Virus record (IMG/VR): IMGVR_UViG_3300035700_000486
Span: 1-52,708 of that record
Strand: one strand, 5' to 3'
Source of the DNA: a virus
DNA: 52,708 bases
The translations under genes and the position numbers were made by a program. Under the pieces are notes generated by a model. It made no database searches and had not been told where the DNA came from. It worked only from the letters and a program-made list of their open reading frames with translations. Each line of letters starts with the position of its first letter. Position 1 is the first letter of the stretch. Shown here piece after piece: positions 9,123 through 18,157 of this stretch.

Positions 9123-9461
9123 TCACAACCTAACCAGGTTGCATTTTACATACCGGCCGTGAACAGTTCTAGGTCTACTAACTATTTTATATTCACCGTC
9201 GATAATATCTCCTTTTTGCAATTTGTCAGTGAGCATCCCTTTCATAATGGCACTGCCTTCAAATTCTTCTCCTTTTTTAGAGGTGTCATAATTGACGTTT
9301 TCATTAATTTTGCAGGGGTATTCATTGATTATAGGTTCAATCCCTGAATCATCACCAGAACCATCATCAAAAGAAAAATTTGAGCCCGTAGAATCGTTAT
9401 CACTGGTATCAGAATTTCTAGTGATAATAGACTGTCTATCAAATTGTGCTCCTGCTCCCAT
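9123..9461 (-). CDS. Head closure-type connector protein (putative)
   Basis: The protein has 112 residues. The ATG at 9461 (MGAGAQFDRQ) has an AGGAAGTGG site at proper spacing; the GTG three codons upstream does not. A Ser/Asp-rich linker at residues 15-38 is followed by a beta-rich part (GDIIDGEYKIVSRPRTVHGRYVKCNLVRL). This resembles small head-closure proteins that bind the connector. The assignment is mainly from gene order: it lies between the gp6-like connector and the gp10-like protein. Confidence 0.55.
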   Translation of the reverse strand: MGAGAQFDRQSIITRNSDTSDNDSTGSNFSFDDGSGDDSGIEPIINEYPCKINENVNYDTSKKGEEFEGSAIMKGMLTDKLQKGDIIDGEYKIVSRPRTVHGRYVKCNLVRL

Positions 9462-9473
9462 AATTACCACTTC

Positions 9474-9818
9474 CTATAGAGTTTCAATTGTGATCCCTCC
9501 ACCACCTTCGTCATCTTCATCAACATAACGATCAAGAATTCTTTTTACGTCGAGTGGAATATCTTCATCTGAAAACTTAACACTGTAATCACTATCAGAC
9601 TCTGATTGAGCTCCGGTGGTTTTCTTCCAGTCATATTCAGCCCATTTACAGGCAGCTCTTTTTAATCTGCTATTAGTCTGTTCCTCTCCGGTATATTCTT
9701 CAATATCTCCATTAATACCATCAAGGATAATTTGTAATTTAGTATCATATTGACTCATGTCCTGAGGGATTTCCAAATAACTTTTAACTTCAGAAAGACT
9801 GGCATATTCAACTGACAT
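9474..9818 (-). CDS. Head-tail connector protein (gp6-like)
   Basis: The protein has 114 residues. An N-terminal YASLSEVKSYLEI motif is followed by a helical body with LKRAACKWAEYDW, the layout of phage gp6-like/DNA-packaging head-tail connector proteins, which form a ring under the portal. The C-terminus is acidic (DEDDEGGGG). It is the second gene after the capsid gene, as expected for this family. Confidence 0.72.
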   Translation of the reverse strand: MSVEYASLSEVKSYLEIPQDMSQYDTKLQIILDGINGDIEEYTGEEQTNSRLKRAACKWAEYDWKKTTGAQSESDSDYSVKFSDEDIPLDVKRILDRYVDEDDEGGGGITIETL

Positions 9819-9820
9819 AA

Positions 9821-10279
9821 TTATTCACCTTCATTCTTGCTTAACCATTCATTGAATTTGTTTCTTAGATATTCTTTAATAGCTTGAATCATAGCTTCTT
9901 TGTCATTTCTTAACTTAGTCCTACCCTCAATCTCTAATTCCTGAGTTAATTCATATAATTCAGTAGCAGTTTTGGATTCAAGATCAATAATGTAATCCGG
10001 AGGCTCTTTTTCCTTTAATTCAGTAACTTCATTTTTTAATTCTTTCTCTTCTGCATTTATTTTTTTTAACTTAGTCTTTAATTCTTTTATCTTTTGACTG
10101 GCCGCATTATCATCTAAAAGTAAGTCCTCATCCACATCACCTTTTACACGGTTTATCATTCCAGATTCTTTGAACTCTGGTAAATCTTTCTTTTTAACCG
10201 GAACTGTTTTCCCTTTGGGATAAGTTTCATTATTATACTTAACTTGTCTATCTAAAATTACTTCAATAATCTCAGACAT
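9821..10279 (-). CDS. Hypothetical head-region protein with coiled coil and SAP/HeH-like C-terminus
   Basis: The protein has 152 residues. The first 40 residues form a small beta-type segment (VKYNNETYPKGKTVPV) common in short phage head proteins. A Lys/Glu-rich coiled coil covers about 60-92. The C-terminal TATELYELTQELEIEG...RNDKEAMIQAIKEYL resembles the SAP/HeH (Rho N-like) fold often found at the end of phage head proteins. A 13-bp hairpin lies between it and the capsid gene. Role unknown. Confidence 0.6.
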   Translation of the reverse strand: MSEIIEVILDRQVKYNNETYPKGKTVPVKKKDLPEFKESGMINRVKGDVDEDLLLDDNAASQKIKELKTKLKKINAEEKELKNEVTELKEKEPPDYIIDLESKTATELYELTQELEIEGRTKLRNDKEAMIQAIKEYLRNKFNEWLSKNEGE

Positions 10280-10305
10280 TTAATTTCTAGCACCTCCTAT
10301 ATAAG

Positions 10306-10343
10306 AAATGGCCAGAGGATTAAATTATAACCTCTGGCCATTT
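10306..10343 (-). terminator. 13-bp hairpin after the capsid gene
   Basis: The arms AAATGGCCAGAGG and CCTCTGGCCATTT pair perfectly around a 12-nt AT-rich loop. On the minus strand TTTCTTATAT follows, so it can act as a weak terminator. It is the second of two hairpins between the major capsid gene and the next gene. Confidence 0.7.
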
Positions 10344-10356
10344 CACTTTTTACTTT

Positions 10357-10384
10357 TCACTTGACATTGGTTGATGTCAAGTGA
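10357..10384 (-). terminator. 11-bp hairpin after the capsid gene
   Basis: The arms TCACTTGACAT and ATGTCAAGTGA pair perfectly around a 6-nt loop, 33 bases past the capsid stop codon. On the minus strand A-rich sequence follows, so termination alone does not explain it. With the adjacent 13-bp hairpin it could protect the 3' end of capsid mRNA. Confidence 0.6.
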
Positions 10385-10416
10385 ATTACCTATTTAAGTT
10401 ATTATTGTCAATAATA

Positions 10417-11493
10417 TTACCCATTTACGTTAAGGATGTAAACTTCGTCTATTCTCTCGAAAGATGGAAGAGTGATCCCAGAAACGATAGTTTCCACATT
10501 AACTGGAGTGGAAATAGTCTTAGTGGTAACAGCAATTCCTCTATCTACTATCTGTACATCTGCATCACTTTGACCAGTCATAAGATCGGACTCTTCAGGA
10601 GTTGTACCATAATAAGTATTACCTAAAGTTCCTTGACCAGGAATTAGGGAAAATACATCATCTGGGAAGAACTTATTTGCGGACTGATTTTTAACTGTCA
10701 AACTATAATTTTTGTTATATACAGCTACATTAAGATCCAGTTCTTCAAGTAAGTATTCTCTCAACATTCTATCGTTTACATTGGCGTTAGTGTTTCCTAC
10801 ATAACCCTTGGCATCCATGTCATTGAGAATTGAATCATTGTTAAGTAGATATTTCCAAGTTGCACGGGTAGAAACTGCTCTTTGTGGCCTGGTACCCGTA
10901 TCTTCCTCAACAGTATCCTGAGCATCACTTATATCACTCACTGGATCAGCGGTAGAAGTCTGGCTCCATCTATTATCAAATGTTAAAGTAGTCTGATGAT
11001 CGCTGAGATTACTATTAGGATCATAATCATATTGATAAGCTACACCATTAGCTACAATTGCAATCTGAAAAGAACTTAATAACTGCATTCTCATTCTTTC
11101 AGCCTGTACCTCAGCACCTTCAACCAGACCGGTTACATCATCAAATATGTTTTCAAGTATGGTCATGATCATATCATTGTTATCTGCAGCCATTAATTTA
11201 TTAATTTCCTGCCTGTCTTTCTCATTGATTTTCATTGATTCACGGAAGAAAGGCATCTCGGTTTCTATCTTTTCAAAACCGACTCGATCTCTTACAGTAA
11301 CGTCTGCATCAAAGTTACTGGGAGTCAGAGCGACCGGTAATCCTTGAGCTCCTTTAATCCAACTTAAATCTAAACCTAATTGCTTCTGCCTGGGGAAAAG
11401 AGTCCTCCCTAAATAAGGCTCAGCATTAGAAGGTTTGTTTTTATAATAAGTTGCTATTTCTTGCGCATTAGCATAATCATATATAGTAGGCAT
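10417..11493 (-). CDS. Major capsid protein (lambda gpE / Phage_cap_E family)
   Basis: The 358-residue protein is the main shell subunit. The N-terminal EPYLGRTLFPRQKQLGLDLSWIKG and the later FEKIETEMPFFRESMKINEKDRQEI follow the pattern of the gpE-type major capsid family. It follows the scaffold and decoration genes. The protein is strongly acidic. No separate prohead protease gene is visible in the module. Two hairpins mark its 3' end, consistent with a very abundant product. Confidence 0.88.
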   Translation of the reverse strand: MPTIYDYANAQEIATYYKNKPSNAEPYLGRTLFPRQKQLGLDLSWIKGAQGLPVALTPSNFDADVTVRDRVGFEKIETEMPFFRESMKINEKDRQEINKLMAADNNDMIMTILENIFDDVTGLVEGAEVQAERMRMQLLSSFQIAIVANGVAYQYDYDPNSNLSDHQTTLTFDNRWSQTSTADPVSDISDAQDTVEEDTGTRPQRAVSTRATWKYLLNNDSILNDMDAKGYVGNTNANVNDRMLREYLLEELDLNVAVYNKNYSLTVKNQSANKFFPDDVFSLIPGQGTLGNTYYGTTPEESDLMTGQSDADVQIVDRGIAVTTKTISTPVNVETIVSGITLPSFERIDEVYILNVNG

Positions 11494-11558
11494 TCATATT
11501 CACCCTTTCAATTTAGTCATTTTCTTCTAGTTGTTTATATAATTTTTTTATTTATTTT

Positions 11559-12305
11559 TTATCCTTCAGAGATAAATGTGATTCCCTCTAAGGCTTCTCT
11601 GGCATCTTCGCTGGGAACAGAATCCAGTTTATCTTCATCAATATATGCAAATACATACATTGAACCAGGTGCATCTCCATTTGTTACATCAACATCATTA
11701 ACAAGAACTCCTTCAGCAAGATACCCGGTCCCATCATTTCCACCTGATAAAGCTGCAGCACTTTGTGCTTCAACAACTCCTGATCCATCTTCTTCTGCGG
11801 CAGTTTCAGCAGTTACCATATATCCGGCCATGAGATGAGCATTAATTGCAGCAATAACTTCATTAGCAGTACTGGTTATAGATCCAGATCCGCCTGTGGC
11901 TAAACTGACATCGATAGTATCTCCGTCAACAGAAACAGATAAATCCTGATCATTTCCACTCGGATCAGTTAACTTAACTTCTATTTCATCTCCATCTTCT
12001 CCAGGATAAGGTCCGTCCTGATTTGCAGTAACTACTATATCTGCATCTGCATTTGTATTATCTATTTCAAGACTTGCGGCAGTTTTCTGAGTGTTCTTTT
12101 CTTCAACAGTTTCATTTCCATCAAGGTTTGCCAGTACTGGATTACTTACTCCCCCAACAATAGTACCTCTATCAACAATTTTATTCCCGTCAGCATCTGC
12201 TGAAATTCCATCAGCTTCAACCATTATTGGTACCGCGACCTTCGGAGCGGTAGTCAATTTAATAATATCTTCATGATTTGAATAACTGGTTTCAGTATAT
12301 TTCAT
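11559..12305 (-). CDS. Head decoration protein with inserted beta-rich domain
   Basis: The protein has 248 residues. Residues 18-70 (VAVPIMVEADGISADADG... GTIVGGVSNPVL) and the last 60 (LAEGVLVNDVDVTNGDAPGSMYVFAYID) look like the two halves of a small head-decoration fold. Between them is an inserted domain of about 110 residues with Gly-, Asp- and Ala-rich sequence (ISVSVDG-like strands, STANEVIAAINAH), a type that recurs as an insert in phage structural proteins. It sits between scaffold and capsid genes. The insert probably projects from the capsid surface. Confidence 0.7.
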   Translation of the reverse strand: MKYTETSYSNHEDIIKLTTAPKVAVPIMVEADGISADADGNKIVDRGTIVGGVSNPVLANLDGNETVEEKNTQKTAASLEIDNTNADADIVVTANQDGPYPGEDGDEIEVKLTDPSGNDQDLSVSVDGDTIDVSLATGGSGSITSTANEVIAAINAHLMAGYMVTAETAAEEDGSGVVEAQSAAALSGGNDGTGYLAEGVLVNDVDVTNGDAPGSMYVFAYIDEDKLDSVPSEDAREALEGITFISEG

Positions 12306-12346
12306 TTAAGATCAATCCTCCTTATTCTTTAACTCAATTTCAAAAT

Positions 12347-13045
12347 TTAATTCTCAAAGTAATTAGACTGTGCTTCTACAGCATTTTTCTCTTCTTCACT
12401 TCCTCTATTAGCTAACTCTTCGCCGATAGATCCGCCTTCGTTGTTACTTCCTCCGGGAGAATTACTGTTATTAAGTACAGTACCATTTTCCTGGAGCTCT
12501 TTAATAACATCATCTCTTATGGCATCCTGGACTGACTTCATGTCTTCAACTAATCCTTCAACATCTGATTCATCCATATCTGCATTGACATTAATCCAGT
12601 CAGCTAACCTTTTATCTAATTCCTGGTCAGCAATCTGTTCGGCTTTATGTGCTTTCAATTCTTTTCTTCGGAGCTCTTTTTCTTTATCTTGAAGTTCTTT
12701 TTCTTTAGCTTCTAATTTTTCATCTTCAGACATTGATTCCTGCTTTAATTCGTTTAGTTCCTTTTTTAGTTGACCAACATCATTTCTATAAGAATCAAGT
12801 TCTCTTTTGTGCTTATCTTCCATCTGGTCAATCATTTTTTGAGCTTGCTCACTTAATTCATCTTCTAAATCATCACCATCATCACCGTCATCATCATCGG
12901 ATCCACTGTTTCCATCATTTCCTAAATCATCCCCGTCACCGGTGCCGCCGTCATCTCCTTCAGCAGCAAATGAACTCATAGAATTAAAAACTGAAAACCC
13001 TCCAACAATCACTAATGTCATTAATACAATTAAAAGTAAATTCAT
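12347..13045 (-). CDS. Scaffolding-like protein with an N-terminal hydrophobic (signal-like) segment
   Basis: The protein has 232 residues. An Asp/Gly-rich stretch (30-60) leads to a long charged coiled coil (62-140) and a Gly/Ser/Asn tail, the typical DUF4355-like scaffold layout, and it sits between minor head and decoration genes. The odd part is residues 1-28: a hydrophobic segment ending SSFAAE that looks like a signal peptide or membrane anchor. The ATG at 13045 has a CGGAGG site at good spacing. An internal ATG (residue 23) has none close enough. Start choice therefore supports the hydrophobic N-terminus. Confidence 0.72.
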   Translation of the reverse strand: MNLLLIVLMTLVIVGGFSVFNSMSSFAAEGDDGGTGDGDDLGNDGNSGSDDDDGDDGDDLEDELSEQAQKMIDQMEDKHKRELDSYRNDVGQLKKELNELKQESMSEDEKLEAKEKELQDKEKELRRKELKAHKAEQIADQELDKRLADWINVNADMDESDVEGLVEDMKSVQDAIRDDVIKELQENGTVLNNSNSPGGSNNEGGSIGEELANRGSEEEKNAVEAQSNYFEN

Positions 13046-13235
13046 TTATTTGATTCCTCCGTTTTCCGTATTGTTATTCAGTCCGCCTGTGGAAGCCGTA
13101 CTGCAATAACAAGCCGGTAATATTTTTATATAGACATAACAAAATTCCGTCTTCACCTTCAGGACCGTTCAAATAAAAATTTAGCCCGTTCCCTCCGGAT
13201 CGCCGGAATTACTAAAAACTTTTATATTTAAATTA

Positions 13236-13364
13236 TTATTTTTTAGTCAATTTATCAGGTAAAACTTCTTCAACATTACATAATTCTCTATCAAGTCCAC
13301 ATATCTCACATTTCTGGCCAGTGTTAAAAGAATAATTACAATAAACACATTCCCATTCTAGCAT
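13236..13364 (-). CDS. Small zinc-ribbon protein
   Basis: This short gene encodes 42 residues with two CxxC pairs (CVYC at 6-9, CEIC at 19-22), a likely zinc knuckle. The ATG at 13364 is preceded by AGAAGGTG, inside the 3' end of the minor head gene, so the two are coupled. Similar mini zinc proteins are common between head genes of Bacillota phages. Role unknown. Confidence 0.65.
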   Translation of the reverse strand: MLEWECVYCNYSFNTGQKCEICGLDRELCNVEEVLPDKLTKK

Positions 13365-13366
13365 TC

Positions 13367-14314
13367 TTAATTCACCTTCTTCATAGCAGCACCAATTACT
13401 CCTATTAAGTGCCTGCCTTCTTTTTTGCGAATGATTCCGCGATTAGTATAACTTTTCACCTGACTTAGAACCTTATTAAGCTGTTCAGGTGACCTTCTAC
13501 CATCCAACAACCAGCCTTCATAAGTTCTGGCTGGGTTAGTAACCTCAGATTCAATGAATGGTGAATAAGCACACCTGCAATCCGGATGTCTTGGTAAAAA
13601 TGGTTGTTCTCCAATCACATAAACATTGTTATGATCTACAGAACATTCGGGGCAAGTCCTAACATCCAGAGTGGCTAAATATCTGACTTTTTCTAAATTT
13701 GCTTGCTCATATACATCCAGATTTGACTGATTCAAAATAGCATTGTTCCAGGACCTGGTTGTCATTTCTACCCGGTTATAACCTAATTTCTTCGTTGCTT
13801 CATTTAATCTACGGGCTGTTTTCTCTGGATTTTCTCCCAGAGCCACAGATTCAAATAATTCCTGCTCAATTCTGAAAGCTAAATCATTACCATATCTACT
13901 CACATATTCAGTCATGGTTTTACCTTTTATGGTTACTGAATCCACTACTTCAGATTTGATTGCCCTGGTTGGTAGTCTGTTAAATTCTTGATTAATCCCC
14001 AGCTCCGAAGTATTTTTCAATAAGTTCTGAGTAAATAAGGATTCATTTTTATATAAACCGGCCAGATCATCTCTGTAATTAGATATAAAATTACTTTTAT
14101 ATTTTTTTATCTCAGACCTGATCTGCTCTTTAAGTTTCATCTTTCTGTTATATTTAGCTAATTCAGCCTGAGACCAGTTCCCTTTATTATTAGATTTCTT
14201 AAACATTTGCATCATATCATTATCAATTCTATTAATTGTTTTATCTAATTGGTTAGTATACTTGTTTACGTATTTTTCTTCCTCAAGACGGTTTTTTATT
14301 TTTTGTACTAGCAT
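13367..14314 (-). CDS. Minor head protein, SPP1 gp7 / Mu gpF family
   Basis: The protein has 315 residues. The C-terminal part holds the family signature YLATLDVRTCPECSVDHNN, then PFLPRHPDCRC (residues about 213-250), which forms the conserved Cys/His cluster of Phage_Mu_F proteins. The first half is helical. In SPP1 the homologue binds the portal and enters the capsid to assist DNA delivery. It directly follows the portal gene, as in SPP1-like modules. Confidence 0.88.
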   Translation of the reverse strand: MLVQKIKNRLEEEKYVNKYTNQLDKTINRIDNDMMQMFKKSNNKGNWSQAELAKYNRKMKLKEQIRSEIKKYKSNFISNYRDDLAGLYKNESLFTQNLLKNTSELGINQEFNRLPTRAIKSEVVDSVTIKGKTMTEYVSRYGNDLAFRIEQELFESVALGENPEKTARRLNEATKKLGYNRVEMTTRSWNNAILNQSNLDVYEQANLEKVRYLATLDVRTCPECSVDHNNVYVIGEQPFLPRHPDCRCAYSPFIESEVTNPARTYEGWLLDGRRSPEQLNKVLSQVKSYTNRGIIRKKEGRHLIGVIGAAMKKVN

Positions 14315-14331
14315 AAGTTATCAACCGCCTC

Positions 14332-15684
14332 CTATTCAGTGTTATTATTATCGGAACCAGAATCTAAATTAGTATTACTGTTATTAGTACTATGTTCACT
14401 CAATTCGCTGGCAATATCATTTCTGACTTGCTGGTCTTCTTCTTCCAGCCTGTCTAATTCTTCATCTGGATCAGAAATTAATTCAGGAACTTTACTCATT
14501 CCTGTTTTACGGGATATCATTCTGATTCCCCTGAGGCTCTCAATCATGCCTACTAATTCCTTAAGATTGCTGGGCAATATTCCACCAAAACTTAATTTGT
14601 GATCCAACTCTGACTGGCCTAACATCTTCAGGGCCATGTTATCCATTTCTACAACTTTATTATTTATATCTCCGCGAAGGCTCTCAACTTTAGCTTCTAT
14701 CTCAATAGCTTTTACTTTGAGAGCTTCACCAGAGGGATCTCCTGAACTCAATAAGGTAGCCAGTACATATTCAGGATAATCATTAGCAAGGATCTCTTTG
14801 ATATCTTCCTGCTTTTCCAGCATTAATTGAGCTACATTTCCTTGCATTTCTAAATATTGCATCTGTCCTTCATCACCTAGGTGAAAGAAAGTCTGGTCCT
14901 GGTATCTTGATTCATCAACCTTATCTTTACTTTCTTTATTAAACTGTTTACCGTCTTTGTTATCCCAAATAGCAGGTTCGCCGTGAAGCCAGAATATATT
15001 ATTAAGGTAGGCCTCTATTTGATTATACTGGTCAATCTTATTAAACATGGGTTCTAAATTGTAGTTAGTCTCAAATTCAATCACTGGTATGAAATCAAAA
15101 GCTAAAGGACCTGATGTTTCTTGATTTAATTCACCGTCATGATATTCTCTTCTTACACGATAGCCATCAACATTGTAATATTCTTTGACCACCGGAATTG
15201 TTTCCCAGTCTTTAGTGTCAAGGTTGAATTTCTCTGTTTTTCCTTCAATTTTTGCATATATAGTTTTATTTCCCTGTTTTTTTGTTTCGGTATTTGAAGG
15301 ATCGTGAAGAGTGAAAATTATATCATCATCTTTTTTATTAAGTTCTATTACAGATTTTTGAGTGAGAATAAGCCAGAGCACTAAAATATATTTCATCGAT
15401 TGGAAATTGTTTTGGTCCCATATATCTTCAATTTTCTTTTTAGATGGATTCTCTGCGTTGTTGCTGGAATTACTTTCTTCATCTTCTCCCTGGACTTCTA
15501 TATCAAGATTTTTTTTCATAGTTAACGCGTTCATTATGAAAGCTGTTTTTGGCACTGGATTGTATATTTCTTTGGTATCAACAAATAATTTGTGGTTAGA
15601 AATATAATCATCATCGTATACATCATTGTTATAAAAAGACCAAGCTCTCTGAATTTCTTCTAGATCCGGATCTATGTTCTGCAT
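14332..15684 (-). CDS. Portal protein (SPP1 gp6-like)
   Basis: The 450-residue protein forms the dodecameric DNA channel at one capsid vertex. It shows the gp6-family order: a beta-rich wing with VKEYYNVDGYRVRREYHDG, then FDFIPVIEFETNYNLEPMFNKIDQYNQI, then a helical stem (KQEDIKEILANDYPEYVLATLLSSGDPSGEALKVKA) and an Asn/Ser-rich tail. It lies downstream of the large terminase, separated only by a small gene. Ribosome binding site GGAGGTGATC precedes it. Confidence 0.9.
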   Translation of the reverse strand: MQNIDPDLEEIQRAWSFYNNDVYDDDYISNHKLFVDTKEIYNPVPKTAFIMNALTMKKNLDIEVQGEDEESNSSNNAENPSKKKIEDIWDQNNFQSMKYILVLWLILTQKSVIELNKKDDDIIFTLHDPSNTETKKQGNKTIYAKIEGKTEKFNLDTKDWETIPVVKEYYNVDGYRVRREYHDGELNQETSGPLAFDFIPVIEFETNYNLEPMFNKIDQYNQIEAYLNNIFWLHGEPAIWDNKDGKQFNKESKDKVDESRYQDQTFFHLGDEGQMQYLEMQGNVAQLMLEKQEDIKEILANDYPEYVLATLLSSGDPSGEALKVKAIEIEAKVESLRGDINNKVVEMDNMALKMLGQSELDHKLSFGGILPSNLKELVGMIESLRGIRMISRKTGMSKVPELISDPDEELDRLEEEDQQVRNDIASELSEHSTNNSNTNLDSGSDNNNTE

Positions 15685-15722
15685 TTAACGAGGATCACCT
15701 CCTCTGGGAGATAGTTAACTTT

Positions 15723-16148
15723 TTATTCACAAAATTCCTTGATTCGCTTATATTTTTTTTCAGTAGAATGGCCATCCCATTCTTTTTCATGCTGTGACAA
15801 ATGCCAGCTTACCTGTCCGGTAGGCAATTCCATAAATACAACCGGCCATTCTGGCTCCTTAGGGTCAACTCTTATACCACATTCATAACCTAAAGCTATA
15901 CAAAAATTTAATGCAGCTAAAATGAAATTATTTCTATTATCATAATCATTATTTTTATCAAAAGTTTCTATTGATTCCAGATACATTTTTAAACTTTTAT
16001 TTTCTTCCTCAATAAACTCTTCATGTTCTTTCTTAAAAATGTTTTCCAACTCACCGCCACACTCTGGGCATTCATCATATTCATCGTTATAAACTGGAAA
16101 ATAACACTCTATACATTTATGAGTTTGACAAAAAGCCAAATTACTCAT
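15723..16148 (-). CDS. Hypothetical zinc-ribbon protein between terminase and portal
   Basis: The protein has 141 residues. The N-terminus has CxxC pairs (CIEC, CPECGG). The C-terminal half contains VVFMELPTGQVSWHLSQHEKEWDGHSTEKKYKRI, a pattern seen in uncharacterised phage and bacterial proteins with a WDGH(S/T)xEEKYxRI ending. No function is known to me. It interrupts the usual direct terminase-portal junction, so it may be an accessory gene. Confidence 0.6.
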   Translation of the reverse strand: MSNLAFCQTHKCIECYFPVYNDEYDECPECGGELENIFKKEHEEFIEEENKSLKMYLESIETFDKNNDYDNRNNFILAALNFCIALGYECGIRVDPKEPEWPVVFMELPTGQVSWHLSQHEKEWDGHSTEKKYKRIKEFCE

Positions 16149-16191
16149 CCTTTCTATATGAATTTTTAAGTTCTTCTATATTCAAATATTT

Positions 16192-17535
16192 TTACCTCCC
16201 CCGGCCACGCCTGGACCGCCAATCGTAAGATTCAGAAGTTATAATCTGTGGTTCGGTGTTAATCTCATACCTTATTCCATCCAAAGCATGATCATTCTTT
16301 TTAACAGGTTTATCTTCTCCTTTTTCCTGAGCTTTTTCATCCCAAACGTAAGAAGCAAATTCTTTTATAGTATTAGGACAATTTTTCTTGACTACATACA
16401 GCTTACCAGTATTTAAATATGTGGCCACTTTTCTAATTCCATCTACCACATCATTATTAGCTTTAGTAATAGTTATATCCAAATCACTTTTTAATTGAGT
16501 AATGAAACTTGCGGCTGAAGGGTCAACAACTATGTCCTGAATTCCATAGCCGTATTCATTAATGAAATCCAGCATATCATTGCTGTATTGAGCATCAGTT
16601 TTTTGCCTTCCTTCTTCATCGCTATCCCAGTAGTATTCATCAATTATATAACGAACACCGTTTTTGATACCAACTAACAAGAACACTGTAGGGTTACTGG
16701 TACCATAATCGGCCGTAATTCTGAAAGTGTCGAATTGATCAGGGAGTTGATTATATTTAATGGTGTGTTTATCTTCACGCCACATATCATAAATAATACC
16801 TTCTGCCAGCACCCAAAGTCCTAATATGTATCTTTTGTAAAAGACTCCGGAGAACATTCGCTTATATCTTTCTTTGATTTTCTCAGATAAAGTCAGATTA
16901 TCCTTTAATAAGAAATGTAAGTGTAGTATTTGTTTTTCTGCGGCCTTATTAATGTATTCATCTTTCATGAAATGATATGGGCCCTGGGGATTACAGTTCA
17001 TGAAAATTTTACTGTCTTCAATTGAACACCGGCCAATCATCTGGCTAACAAAATTTTCTGGAAACAATGCGGATTCATCTGCAAGTGCTCCGGCTGCAGT
17101 TAATCCCTGGAGTGTGTCCTGACTTGATTTGTTATTAGCACCAAATAAATAGTATATATTAGTTCCTATTTCCATTCTCGGATCATCTGAACGTACATGA
17201 TTGTATTTAATACCTTTAGCTATAAGCATCTGTTTCCAGGGATTGATCACATTTCTGTCAAGAGCTCCCATTGACTTACCAGAAATTATAAAATTTTCAT
17301 TACTGTAAGTATCGAGTGACCAATTAGTGAAACTATCTATCATGGCCACAGTTTTACCTGATCTAATTGAACCGTCTGCTATAATCATATCTTTATCTTT
17401 ATGAGGACTATTATCTGACCACCAGGTTAATAACTTCTTCTGCTTTTTTGAAAAAGGTTTGAATTTGAATGCTGCATTTTTATTCCTCTTCCTGCTCATC
17501 TTCATCATTCCAAACTTGACCGGATGCCACTCCAA
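16192..17535 (-). CDS. terL: Terminase large subunit (packaging ATPase-nuclease)
   Basis: The protein has up to 447 residues; the start may be Met10, Met11 or Met13, as the frame overlaps the small subunit gene. Walker A is GSIRSGKT (55-62). Walker B is GALADESAL. The RNase H-like nuclease has its acidic residues in TADYGT, IVVDPSA and NDHALDGIRY. This is the PBSX/SPP1-type terminase that pumps DNA through the portal and cuts it. Order small subunit, large subunit, portal is standard. SPP1 relatives use headful packaging, which would fit a circularly permuted genome. Confidence 0.93.
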   Translation of the reverse strand: MEWHPVKFGMMKMSRKRNKNAAFKFKPFSKKQKKLLTWWSDNSPHKDKDMIIADGSIRSGKTVAMIDSFTNWSLDTYSNENFIISGKSMGALDRNVINPWKQMLIAKGIKYNHVRSDDPRMEIGTNIYYLFGANNKSSQDTLQGLTAAGALADESALFPENFVSQMIGRCSIEDSKIFMNCNPQGPYHFMKDEYINKAAEKQILHLHFLLKDNLTLSEKIKERYKRMFSGVFYKRYILGLWVLAEGIIYDMWREDKHTIKYNQLPDQFDTFRITADYGTSNPTVFLLVGIKNGVRYIIDEYYWDSDEEGRQKTDAQYSNDMLDFINEYGYGIQDIVVDPSAASFITQLKSDLDITITKANNDVVDGIRKVATYLNTGKLYVVKKNCPNTIKEFASYVWDEKAQEKGEDKPVKKNDHALDGIRYEINTEPQIITSESYDWRSRRGRGR

Positions 17536-18112
17536 TAGCTTTTAAATATTGAGATATGTCCGGATCAATAGGTCCTTCTCTCTGCTCCACTTTATGTTTT
17601 ACGTCGATTAATTTAGCTTTTCTAGTTTGAACCCTGGTGATTGCTTCTTCAATATCCTGTATCTGACCTAAGGTGGCTCTGTTCTTCTCTTCAGTCATAT
17701 CAACTGGACCTTCCGGCCCAGTTCCAACTTTATCATTTATTTCAACAGTGGTGAATTTATTTTTTCTTAGTTCCTGAATTCTTAACATCATTCTGCGGAT
17801 ACGAATATCAGTTAGTCTTATTTCATTGTCAAGTTGGGAAGCTACATCGGTTCTGATCTCATGGTACAATTCTTTTTCCTCTTCATCTAAAGTGTCCAGC
17901 CAAATAGCTTCATGTTCATGAGTTTTTACTGCATTTTTATTCTTTTTCATTTTTTCGGACGGTGCACCTGTGGATTTTCCTCCATGAAATTTACATCTTC
18001 CAGTTCCTGGGTGATCGGTGCCCCAACCTGCTTTTAATTTACAAGGTTCTCCAGTACTCTTGGCTTTCGCTCCACATATATTGCTATGAGGTTCGTTTTT
18101 AGATTCAGACAC
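17480..18112 (-). CDS. terS: Terminase small subunit-like protein with Cys/His N-terminal motif
   Basis: The protein has about 210 residues. A GTG at 18112 (MSESKNEPHS) has an AAGGTGGTG site and is preferred to the GTG codons just upstream. Residues 12-50 hold CGAKAKSTGEPCKLKAGWG...GRCKFHGGKS, the HGG-type Cys/His motif found in many phage terminase small subunits and DNA-binding proteins. The rest is helical with a region (RATLGQIQDIEEAITRVQTRK) suited to oligomer formation. It overlaps the large subunit gene by about 56 bases. Confidence 0.78.
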   Translation of the reverse strand: MSESKNEPHSNICGAKAKSTGEPCKLKAGWGTDHPGTGRCKFHGGKSTGAPSEKMKKNKNAVKTHEHEAIWLDTLDEEEKELYHEIRTDVASQLDNEIRLTDIRIRRMMLRIQELRKNKFTTVEINDKVGTGPEGPVDMTEEKNRATLGQIQDIEEAITRVQTRKAKLIDVKHKVEQREGPIDPDISQYLKAIGVASGQVWNDEDEQEEE

Positions 18113-18157
18113 GACCACCACCTTCTTTCACTTAATTATTTAATACATTTTTATAAC

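Noticed and set aside
11461-11838. Plus-strand frame antisense to the decoration protein
   Set aside because: Antisense shadow of a real virion gene with no start signal or protein-like features.
13046-13235. GC-richer gap before the scaffold gene with a 40-codon minus-strand frame (SGGNGLNFYLNGPEGEDG...)
   Set aside because: No ATG and no correctly placed ribosome binding site; possible short peptide or RNA but not supportable.
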